From positions 1 through 7,259 of the forward strand of contig JAPUIP010000196.1 in the NCBI GenBank assembly GCA_027296925.1: 7,259 nt of DNA, given 5' to 3'. The translations under genes and the position numbers were made by a program. Under the pieces are notes generated by a model. It ran no database searches. It was given only the letters and a program-made list of their open reading frames with translations, and was not told the origin of the DNA. Source of the DNA: Candidatus Poribacteria bacterium. GTDB taxonomy: Bacteria > Poribacteria > WGA-4E > PCPOR2b. Position 1 is the first letter of the stretch; every line of letters begins with the position of its first letter. Shown here piece by piece: positions 1 to 5,626 of this stretch.

Positions 1-62
1 GGGTGGTCAACGGTCGAGTCAGGGAGCAAGGAGTCGTCTAACGATCTGGATTGGTTTTCTAG

Positions 63-80
63 CGCCGGGCTGGACCGGCG
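63..80 (-). other. Stem-loop just after the oxidoreductase stop codon
   Basis: A perfect 6-bp inverted repeat (CGCCGG / CCGGCG) with a 6-base loop begins one base after the stop codon of the oxidoreductase gene. In the minus-strand transcript the stem is followed by CUAGAAAACC, not a U-tract. It is therefore not a canonical intrinsic terminator and may only stabilise the 3' end of the operon mRNA. The remaining bases 1-62 show no gene or other signal that I can support. Confidence 0.4.
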
Positions 81-81
81 G

Positions 82-1137
82 TCATGCAATCTTGACCATG
101 TCCCCTTTTGATAACAGTGCCGCTTCATAGACCTTCATCACTTCACGCGCAAATTCCAGCGAGCCCTGCTTGGCTGGCCGGCTTGCCAGGATGTGGTCGC
201 AGAAATACCGCATTTCGTTATAGAAGCCTTGCGTGAATATCGCCTTGTTTTCGAGCGTAGCCAGACTGTTCTGCGGCTCCCAAACAACCGCGCCGCTATC
301 GAGCCCCTCGGGAGCGTAGCCGGTGGTTTTTCCGTATTGAAAAGGTATCCCGCGATGCAAGGTCACGCGGAGATTATTGTCGATGGCCATGTGACAGCCG
401 TCACCGAAAAAGCTGTAGTGTTCGAAAGGTTGAGTGGTGTTTCCGCCGTCCGCCAGATGCAGGTTTCCCAGCGCACCGTTTCTAAACTCCAATACACACA
501 CGCCACCGCCATTTCGACCCCGGTGAACAGCAACCGCAGACACCGCACCGCCAACGGCTATCATCAGCGAAAGCGGATGGCAGCCGTTGGCCAACCAGTT
601 GATGTATCGCCGCTCTTGAAGGACTCGCTCGCCATCTTCGGGAAGGATTATCGGATACATACCCAAGATGCTCCGCAGGGGCCCGTAACCTGCCGTCGAG
701 AAAATCTCAATCACCTTTTGCGTGGATGGCATAAACGCCTTCTTAAACCCCACCACCGCGACGTTATTTTTCCGATGGCGAATCATCTCCTCCACTTCGG
801 ACGCCCGCATCGCCGGCGGCTTCTCAAGCCAGACATGCAAACCGGCATCGAATGCTTCGCACGTCAACTCCGGATGGCATTGCGGCGACACGCAAAGGAA
901 GACCGCATCCAGGTTCTCGTTTCGGTACATTTCCGCGGCGTCGGTATAGCAGCCCTTCGCGCCGTATTGCGCAGCCGTCACCTCGGCACGCCGGCGGTTG
1001 ATGTCGCAGATCGCCCGTAGTGACACCGGCAGGAAGGTCATCGTGGGGAGGATATTCCGATAGGCGTGTGAACCAACGCCGACAATCCCCACGTTCAGTT
1101 TTTTCTCAAACTCTCTCTGGTAACTCATTTCGCTCAT
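82..1137 (-). CDS. Gfo/Idh/MocA family NAD(P)-dependent oxidoreductase
   Basis: A 351-residue protein of the usual length for the Gfo/Idh/MocA family, whose members oxidise or reduce sugars, inositols and related polyols with NAD(P) in the cytoplasm. The N-terminal Rossmann fold shows the glycine-rich loop GIVGVGSHA (residues 17-25) and an acidic residue after the second strand (CDI, 44-46). The family's EKP motif is present as WLEKPP (103-108), followed by GFKKAF (130-135) at the place where homologues often have GFxRRF. His187 in GCHPLS is the likely active-site histidine of the C-terminal alpha/beta domain. It is the last gene of the run started by the promoter at 3232-3261, 93 bases behind the SGNH hydrolase gene. 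AAGGA lies only 2 bases before the first ATG and 11 bases before an in-frame ATG at 1128, so the true start could be residue 4. The family is secure; the substrate is unknown. Confidence 0.93.
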   Translation of the reverse strand: MSEMSYQREFEKKLNVGIVGVGSHAYRNILPTMTFLPVSLRAICDINRRRAEVTAAQYGAKGCYTDAAEMYRNENLDAVFLCVSPQCHPELTCEAFDAGLHVWLEKPPAMRASEVEEMIRHRKNNVAVVGFKKAFMPSTQKVIEIFSTAGYGPLRSILGMYPIILPEDGERVLQERRYINWLANGCHPLSLMIAVGGAVSAVAVHRGRNGGGVCVLEFRNGALGNLHLADGGNTTQPFEHYSFFGDGCHMAIDNNLRVTLHRGIPFQYGKTTGYAPEGLDSGAVVWEPQNSLATLENKAIFTQGFYNEMRYFCDHILASRPAKQGSLEFAREVMKVYEAALLSKGDMVKIA

Positions 1138-1141
1138 GGTC

Positions 1142-1167
1142 CTTAATCCCCCGATTAAGAGATCGGG
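1142..1167 (-). promoter_or_regulatory. Two overlapping hairpins in the oxidoreductase leader
   Basis: Two perfect inverted repeats share bases. Repeat A is CTTAATC (1142-1148) / GATTAAG (1153-1159) with a 4-base loop. Repeat B is CCCGAT (1150-1155) / ATCGGG (1162-1167) with a 6-base loop. Both need bases 1150-1159, so only one can fold at a time. In the minus-strand mRNA, hairpin B comes first, and the last arm of hairpin A runs into AAGGA, the likely ribosome-binding site of the oxidoreductase. That arrangement could tune translation, or the sequence may simply be a dispersed palindromic repeat. The rest of the 93-base gap (1138-1230) shows no clear promoter or terminator. Confidence 0.4.
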
Positions 1168-1230
1168 ACAGGCAGATCTATCGGGGCGTCAAACACGACG
1201 GGAAGTTGACAAGATTTGGTGGACTCCGTT

Positions 1231-1845
1231 TTAAGCGTCGTGGTTCGCCGATGCTGCTCGAATAGCCGCCGCTACCGCCTTGCCCAAAATTTCCGAGCCG
1301 CTCGCGGTAAAGTGAACGCCGTCCTCTCTGAGCATCTGCCCAATGCCGTTGTCCACAACGACCTGATACAGGTCGTTGATAACCACGTGGCGCTCCGCGG
1401 CGACCTCGCGTGCCGCTTGGTTGTACGTGAGCACGTCTGTGTTTACGCGATTGACGCCGTAGTTGACCGCATGTTGTCGCGCGAGGTCTACCGGCGTGGT
1501 CAGCGCAAAAATGATAAGAGCCGGGGTTTTCTTCTGGATGGTCGAGATAATTTGGCGAAGATTCTCCCGGTATTCATGCAGTGGCACGCGGGGCTCCGGT
1601 CCCGGGCCGGGGTCTCTCGCCATATCGTGCAGCCCGGCGTTGATGTGGACGATATCCGGGGCAGGCTGGATCCCCCACTCATCGAGGTGTTCCAGCACAT
1701 TGCGGGTGTTGCCTCCCTGAATCTCGCCCATCCGCCAAACCTGTGCCCAATCGGCGAGCTCTTGGACGACCGTTGGTTCATAGCCCATCCGAATGGAATC
1801 GCCAATGCACACGACACGCTTCAAAGCAACATCCACATTCCTCAT
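1231..1845 (-). CDS. SGNH/GDSL-family hydrolase (probable esterase)
   Basis: A 204-residue single-domain protein with the conserved blocks of SGNH hydrolases. The nucleophile block is CIGDSIRMGY, with Ser17. The oxyanion block is QGGNT, with Gly45 and Asn46. Block III reads NAGLHD (69-74), where the classic motif is GxND; a His at this place is seen in some SGNH subfamilies. The final block DGVHFT supplies Asp176 and His179. Family members remove acyl (often acetyl) groups from carbohydrates and other substrates. There is no signal peptide, which suggests a cytoplasmic enzyme acting on imported oligosaccharides or small esters. AAGGAG (1854-1859) sits 8 bases before the ATG and supports this start. 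The gene follows the enolase-superfamily gene after 63 bases and lies in the same transcription direction and probable operon. The substrate is not readable from sequence. Confidence 0.9.
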   Translation of the reverse strand: MRNVDVALKRVVCIGDSIRMGYEPTVVQELADWAQVWRMGEIQGGNTRNVLEHLDEWGIQPAPDIVHINAGLHDMARDPGPGPEPRVPLHEYRENLRQIISTIQKKTPALIIFALTTPVDLARQHAVNYGVNRVNTDVLTYNQAAREVAAERHVVINDLYQVVVDNGIGQMLREDGVHFTASGSEILGKAVAAAIRAASANHDA

Positions 1846-1908
1846 TTCTATGTCTCCTTGCCCGGTGCGGTGAAAGCCCCGGCACCCTGCTCCACAGTTC
1901 CCTCTTTC

Positions 1909-3024
1909 CTACCGGACGAACGATTGCTGAATCTGCTCTGGCGTTCGAAAGCTGTACTCAAACGCATCAATGTCTGCAATCGGGTGGTCGGCAGCCACCT
2001 TCTCATTAATATCCACGCCCAACCCCGGCGCATCGGGCACACGGATTTCTCCGTTTGCTTCCGGTACCGCCCCCGGCGCGACATCCAACCGCCACGGTAC
2101 ATCATCCGCTTTATGCTCAAGAAAGATGCAGTTCGGAATGCTCGCCAGCACATGCACGTTAGCCATCTCGATAATCGGCCCGACCGATCCGTCGTGCGGT
2201 GCTACGGTTACAGATTGCGCCTCTGCCATCGCTGCCAGCTTCTTCAATTCCGTAATTCCGCCGAGTCGTGTCGTTTCGGGTTGCACGATGTCCACAAGGT
2301 TCCGCGCCAGCAGTTCGGTGAAAGCCCACTTGCTTGCAAATCGCTCCCCCGTTGCCAGGGGAATCGCCACCTTCTCAGCCACTTTGGCAAATGCCTCAAT
2401 ATTCTCGGGTACCACCGGATCTTCGAGGAACATTGGTCGATAAGGTTCACATCCTCGACCGAGCTGGATCGCTGCCGATGGCGTGAACTCAGCGTGGCAG
2501 TGGACGCCAATCTCCACTTCATACCCCACCGCCTCGCGCAATGTCTTGATGGTTTCGACCTTTGGGCTACACTTGAAAAATCGGTAGCCTCGATCTATCA
2601 GGTTTTCTGCTGCCTGCGGTGTACTGGCGTGTCCATATACCGGAATCGTATCTCTCAACTTGCCGCCAAGCAGCTCCCACACGGGCACACCGAGCGCTTT
2701 GCCTTTGATATCCCAGAGTGCACAGTCGATCGCACTGATGACGCCACCTCGCACGGCTCCCGTCGCCCCGTGTCCGTGCAAAACATCGTACAGCTTCAGC
2801 CATAGTTGTTCAATTGCAAACGGGTTTTCGCCAATCAGAAAATACTTCAACTCTTGAATCGCCTTCTCGACAATGAAGGGCCATCCGCCGCCCTCTCCCA
2901 CGCCCGTCACGCCCTCGTCCGTGAATATCTTCACGAAAAGCCAGTTTCGACCCCTCGGTCGGGTGGACCAGTTTGTGCCTTCGTTGGCATTTACGAGATA
3001 CGTCTTCACATCTGTAATCTTCAT
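1909..3024 (-). CDS. Enolase-superfamily (mandelate racemase/muconate lactonizing) protein, DgoD-like
   Basis: A 371-residue protein with an N-terminal capping domain (about 1-125) and a (beta/alpha)7-beta barrel (about 126-340). It resembles galactonate-dehydratase-type sugar-acid dehydratases, which remove water to give 2-keto-3-deoxy acids. Readable barrel landmarks are Glu201 in FLEDP, Glu227 in ATGER, Glu250 in VQPE, the catalytic His277 in APHDG and Glu303 in FLEHK. The third-strand motif reads GVHCHAEF (173-180). His177 fits the family's base, but the first metal ligand, normally Asp, is His175 (codon CAC, one base from GAC). The start at 3024 is chosen because the family begins at MKITDVKTYL and AAAGGAA lies 6 bases upstream. 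An in-frame ATG at 3057 would overlap the preceding stub. The gene starts one base after the stub's stop codon, so the two are probably translationally coupled. The family is sure; the exact activity is not. Confidence 0.9.
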   Translation of the reverse strand: MKITDVKTYLVNANEGTNWSTRPRGRNWLFVKIFTDEGVTGVGEGGGWPFIVEKAIQELKYFLIGENPFAIEQLWLKLYDVLHGHGATGAVRGGVISAIDCALWDIKGKALGVPVWELLGGKLRDTIPVYGHASTPQAAENLIDRGYRFFKCSPKVETIKTLREAVGYEVEIGVHCHAEFTPSAAIQLGRGCEPYRPMFLEDPVVPENIEAFAKVAEKVAIPLATGERFASKWAFTELLARNLVDIVQPETTRLGGITELKKLAAMAEAQSVTVAPHDGSVGPIIEMANVHVLASIPNCIFLEHKADDVPWRLDVAPGAVPEANGEIRVPDAPGLGVDINEKVAADHPIADIDAFEYSFRTPEQIQQSFVR

Positions 3025-3037
3025 CTCAATTTCCTTT
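3022..3037 (-). promoter_or_regulatory. Ribosome-binding site and stop/start junction
   Basis: The minus strand reads AAAGGAAATTGAGATG. AAAGGAA (3031-3037) is the ribosome-binding site, TGA (3026-3028) ends the PhyH stub, and one base later ATG (3022-3024) begins the enolase-superfamily protein. The site lies inside the stub's last codons, so ribosomes finishing the stub are placed to start the next gene. This fixes the start of the downstream gene at 3024. Confidence 0.7.
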
Positions 3038-3208
3038 CCGAAAGCTTCTGTCCGCAAGTCGAGTTTTCTCCAGGACTCGTTCCTGGGCTTCGATTAGCTG
3101 TTCCACATGGTCAGGATTCAGGGCATTTTCTACAATAAAATATCCATCCCGATGAAACGCCTGTCTCTCAGCTTCAGTCAGTCGGTGGTTAATGCATTGA
3201 ATATCCAT
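3026..3208 (-). pseudogene. Truncated PhyH (phytanoyl-CoA dioxygenase family) N-terminal stub
   Basis: A 60-residue reading frame that matches only the N-terminus of PhyH-type Fe(II)/2-oxoglutarate dioxygenases. LTEAERQAFHRDGYF (residues 10-24) aligns without gaps to the start of the complete PhyH protein in this window (LNDTQIAQFDERGYL). The match continues to HVEQL at residues 35-39. The HxD iron-binding motif, distal His and 2-oxoglutarate Arg are all missing because the frame stops where the catalytic barrel should begin. Homologues are usually about 250-300 residues. Expression signals are intact: AAAGGAG (3215-3221) lies 6 bases before the ATG, and a sigma70-like promoter lies just upstream. 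It looks like the remnant of a deletion that fused a PhyH gene start to the enolase-superfamily gene. Because it is still translatable, it may now act as a coupling leader peptide. It cannot be a dioxygenase on its own. Confidence 0.75.
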
Positions 3209-3231
3209 GCACTGCTCCTTTCTACCAGTAT

Positions 3232-3261
3232 ACTATAACAATACCGCTTGTACTCGGTCAA
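3232..3261 (-). promoter_or_regulatory. Sigma70-type promoter of the PhyH stub operon
   Basis: On the minus strand TTGACC (plus positions 3256-3261) is a -35 box one base from consensus. TATAGT (3232-3237) is a -10 box also one base from TATAAT. The spacer is 18 bases. Transcription would begin near 3225, about 17 bases before the stub's ATG and just ahead of AAAGGAG. This is the clearest promoter in the window and would serve the stub, the enolase-superfamily gene, the SGNH hydrolase and the oxidoreductase. I see no obvious operator around it. Usage of a sigma70-like factor is assumed. Confidence 0.6.
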
Positions 3262-3351
3262 TCGCTTTTTGGCTACAGATTCAGCCATGTCGAAACTGGC
3301 TTTTGATGCGGACTCGGCGTACAGCTCCTAGCCGGGGTCGTACTTCCCACC

Positions 3352-4626
3352 TTAGCCTCTATTCCGCATCTCTGTCAGGCAATTGTCCGCTAATTCACAG
3401 CCGAAGGCATCCCCAATCTCCTCTGCATATTTTCTCAGCAGTTGAGCAAGCTCGGTAATCACGTCCGTGAACGGCGGAAAGTGTCCATACTGATTATGGC
3501 CGTCCTCACGAGGCGTATCGTAAAGATTGAGTTCCTCTTCGGGGTCGTTCACCAGATCGAACAGATAGTTTGAGGAGGCATATCGTCTCACAGTCCGGGG
3601 GCGCTCGTTCAGTATCAGTTTCCACTCACCGGTGCGGATACATCGTTGCTCCACATTCGTGTGTCGCGTGATATTCTGTACATAGTAAGCCTCCCGCCAG
3701 GGGACGGATTCGCCTGATAGCAGCGGAACCAAGCTCTTGCCATGCAGATAGTCGGGTATGTCTAGTCCAGCCCAATCAAGCACTGTCGGCATCAGATCCT
3801 GGAGTCCCACCATGGACGGAACCACCGTACCCGCGCTAATTCTTTCCGGACAGTTGACAATCAGAGGAACTTTGATGGCGTCCTCATGGCAGACGAATTT
3901 GTAAGCCCAACCTTCCCGGTAGCGGAAAGTATCTCCATGGTCCGAGAAATACACCACAATCGTGTTCTCCCTTAGCCCAAGTCTCTCTAACGCCTCCATC
4001 ACCCGTCCCACGTTATGGTCGAGGGCACTCACAGCAGCATAGTATCCAGCGAACGGCACGCCTTTCCCTCGGTAGGGCTCATAGAACTGCTTTGGTGCGG
4101 TATATGGGTCATGGGGGGGATAATAGCTATTCACGGCAATGAACGGCTTACCGGTGCCGGTCTGCTGCTCCATGAATTCGATGAGCTGATCGGTCTGGAA
4201 ATCGGGCTTATAGATACCGTCTCGCCTCCCATCAACCCAATGGCCGCCAAGCGAGTTGAAACCCTCCCACACATCAAACATGCCCGGTGCATCGTCTCCG
4301 AGATGCCATTTGCCGAAATAGGCAGTGGTATAATCAGCGTCCTTCATGGACTCAAACAGGGTACGCCGTTCACGCGAGACATCCTCAATCACGTTCCCCA
4401 TGTCATAAATGTTGAAAGTCACCTTATGCTGATGCGGATAAACGCCGGTCCACATCGTCGCCCTTGCCGGCGTACACACAGGCCAGGGAGTGAAACTGTT
4501 CTCAAAGCGTGCCCCGTCTGCCGCCAATTGATCCAAATGGGGGGTCGAAACGAAACGGTTGCCGTTACACCCCAGGCTATCCCATCGCTGTTGATCTGAC
4601 ATGAGTAGAATAATGTTAGGTTTCAT
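3352..4626 (-). CDS. Type I (formylglycine-dependent) sulfatase, no signal peptide
   Basis: A 424-residue protein of the sulfatase/alkaline-phosphatase superfamily that hydrolyses sulfate esters. The maturation signature C-x-P-x-R is present as CTPAR (51-55), so Cys51 should be converted to formylglycine by a maturase encoded elsewhere. Other landmarks are the N-terminal metal-binding region LLMSDQQ with Asp11, the GKWH motif (105-108), YPPHDPY (about 169-175) and the metal-binding SDHGD (228-232). The protein starts straight into the first beta strand with no signal peptide, so it should be cytoplasmic and act on imported small sulfated molecules. Many glycan-degrading sulfatases are exported instead. 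GTG at 4629 directly precedes the chosen ATG and is an equally possible start; GAAGGG (4637-4642) lies 7 bases before the GTG and 10 before the ATG. It appears to be transcribed separately from its neighbours: there are 104 bases after the GNAT stop and 143 bases before the stub. The substrate is unknown. Confidence 0.95.
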   Translation of the reverse strand: MKPNIILLMSDQQRWDSLGCNGNRFVSTPHLDQLAADGARFENSFTPWPVCTPARATMWTGVYPHQHKVTFNIYDMGNVIEDVSRERRTLFESMKDADYTTAYFGKWHLGDDAPGMFDVWEGFNSLGGHWVDGRRDGIYKPDFQTDQLIEFMEQQTGTGKPFIAVNSYYPPHDPYTAPKQFYEPYRGKGVPFAGYYAAVSALDHNVGRVMEALERLGLRENTIVVYFSDHGDTFRYREGWAYKFVCHEDAIKVPLIVNCPERISAGTVVPSMVGLQDLMPTVLDWAGLDIPDYLHGKSLVPLLSGESVPWREAYYVQNITRHTNVEQRCIRTGEWKLILNERPRTVRRYASSNYLFDLVNDPEEELNLYDTPREDGHNQYGHFPPFTDVITELAQLLRKYAEEIGDAFGCELADNCLTEMRNRG

Positions 4627-4662
4627 CACGGGTTTTCCCTTCTTATAGGAGATTGTGGCCCA

Positions 4663-4686
4663 TTGATTTCCACTTTAAGAAATCAA
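4663..4686 (-). promoter_or_regulatory. Perfect 8-bp inverted repeat in the sulfatase leader
   Basis: TTGATTTC (4663-4670) and GAAATCAA (4679-4686) form an exact inverted repeat with an 8-base centre. It lies 36 bases upstream of the sulfatase ATG, between the sulfatase and acetyltransferase genes. The symmetry and A+T richness fit a binding site for a dimeric regulator. No U-tract follows on either strand, so an intrinsic terminator is unlikely. The surrounding gap (4630-4733) is A+T-rich but shows no convincing -35/-10 pair. No regulator gene is present in the window. Confidence 0.4.
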
Positions 4687-4733
4687 ATAGACCTGATTTT
4701 CGTTAGAAATGCATTCGCATGATGTATGTCGAC

Positions 4734-5585
4734 TCAATGCTCAAGTTCCTTTCGGTATACAAATCGCTTGTACGTCGGGCGGAAACCGACCGACTCGTAG
4801 AGACGCCGGGCAGGGTGGTTCTCTCCATCAACACTGGTCGTCGTCGTTTCAATGCCTAACGCTCTCAGTCGCTGGAAGCACGTCAAGATTAAAGCACGTG
4901 ATAGGCCCAACCGACGAAATCGAGGGCGTGTGCCGACCGGGTCGATTAAGCCCTCGTCCCGGTTGATTGAGCCCATGCAGTGTGCCGCAAACGTTCCGTC
5001 CGGTGCAACAGCGACGAGGTCAAGTTCCGCAACGTAAATCGGCATTTCCAAGTCGAACAGACGCTGCTCAACGGTCATCCATTCGTCCGGGCCGTTCACC
5101 ATGGAAACCCATACTTCGGCGTCCGGCTCGCCCAAAAAACTCCGAATCGTGAAGCCTTCGGGGAGTTGTGGCTGACAAACGGTGTCGTTCAGAGATCGCG
5201 ACAAACCAAGCAGATAGCTCTCCTCTCGGACGAAACCGTGTTTCTCCAGAACTTCTGTCCGGTCGGCATCATCCTCGCGTGCACGGGAATAGAACGTTGT
5301 TCGTCCGACGGCCCGGGCTCGCAGGGCACCCCACGCGATAACCTCCGATGCAATGTCGCCGCCACGCGCGTGCGGATGAACAAGGAATTGGAGGACGTGC
5401 CCTGACCAAGCTAGCGCCGCCACAATGAGCGTTCCATCCGCATCGAACCAGAGGCGCGAGTCGTCATCGCTCAGGTAGTGCCAATCGAAGATTGGGAATT
5501 CGTCGGCGCCGCAAACCGTCATGAAATCGTGCATCGTCTGGGAGTCTTGACGCAGCGAATACGGGCGACTGAGAAGGGCTTTCAT
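4734..5585 (-). CDS. Tandem GNAT-domain N-acetyltransferase
   Basis: A 283-residue protein with two GNAT-like halves, the fold that moves acyl groups from acyl-CoA to amines. The N-terminal half (about 1-130) contains an acyl-CoA pyrophosphate-loop-like stretch, LVHPHARGGDIASE (68-81), and a strand-helix ending KHGFVREESY (115-124). The C-terminal half (about 145-283) has a clearer motif A around RPRFRRLGLSRAL (220-232) and motif B at HPARRLYESVGF (257-268), with NRDEGLIDPVGT just before. The N-terminal half is more diverged and may be structural. The start is set by an ideal GGAGG (5591-5595) 5 bases before the ATG; an upstream in-frame ATG at 5768 would place 61 unrelated residues inside the dioxygenase gene. 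The gene lies 41 bases downstream of that dioxygenase gene and is probably co-transcribed with it. The acceptor substrate is unknown. Confidence 0.88.
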   Translation of the reverse strand: MKALLSRPYSLRQDSQTMHDFMTVCGADEFPIFDWHYLSDDDSRLWFDADGTLIVAALAWSGHVLQFLVHPHARGGDIASEVIAWGALRARAVGRTTFYSRAREDDADRTEVLEKHGFVREESYLLGLSRSLNDTVCQPQLPEGFTIRSFLGEPDAEVWVSMVNGPDEWMTVEQRLFDLEMPIYVAELDLVAVAPDGTFAAHCMGSINRDEGLIDPVGTRPRFRRLGLSRALILTCFQRLRALGIETTTTSVDGENHPARRLYESVGFRPTYKRFVYRKELEH

Positions 5586-5590
5586 GTAGA

Positions 5591-5595
5591 CCTCC
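5591..5595 (-). promoter_or_regulatory. Strong ribosome-binding site of the acetyltransferase gene
   Basis: GGAGG on the minus strand, 5 bases before the ATG at 5583-5585. It is the best Shine-Dalgarno match in the window and rules out the longer upstream reading frame as the natural start. It lies in the short gap between the dioxygenase stop codon (5627-5629) and the acetyltransferase gene. Confidence 0.7.
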
Positions 5596-5626
5596 GGAAA
5601 TAATAAAAGTTGCAGCGCAGCAGGGA

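Noticed and set aside
63..80. Intrinsic terminator for the operon
   Set aside because: The stem is only 6 bp and is not followed by a U-tract on either strand, so it is reported only as a stem-loop.
193..1020. A 275-codon open frame on the plus strand
   Set aside because: It is antisense to the Gfo/Idh/MocA oxidoreductase; the translation is Arg/His-rich without domain motifs.
1216..2805. A 529-codon open frame on the plus strand
   Set aside because: It lies fully antisense to the SGNH hydrolase and the enolase-superfamily gene, both with strong family motifs. Its translation is rich in Arg, His and Cys and shows no recognisable domain, as expected of a mirror frame of codon-biased genes.
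3025..3057. Upstream in-frame ATG extending the enolase-superfamily protein by 11 residues
   Set aside because: The added residues do not resemble the family N-terminus, the longer form would overlap the stub, and the AAAGGAA site points to the ATG at 3024.
3262..3351. Terminator downstream of the sulfatase
   Set aside because: Only a 5-bp stem (TGGCT/AGCCA) is present, followed by A residues in the transcript instead of U.
4015..4599. A 194-codon open frame on the plus strand
   Set aside because: It is antisense to the sulfatase, whose catalytic motifs are intact; no family resemblance in the mirror frame.
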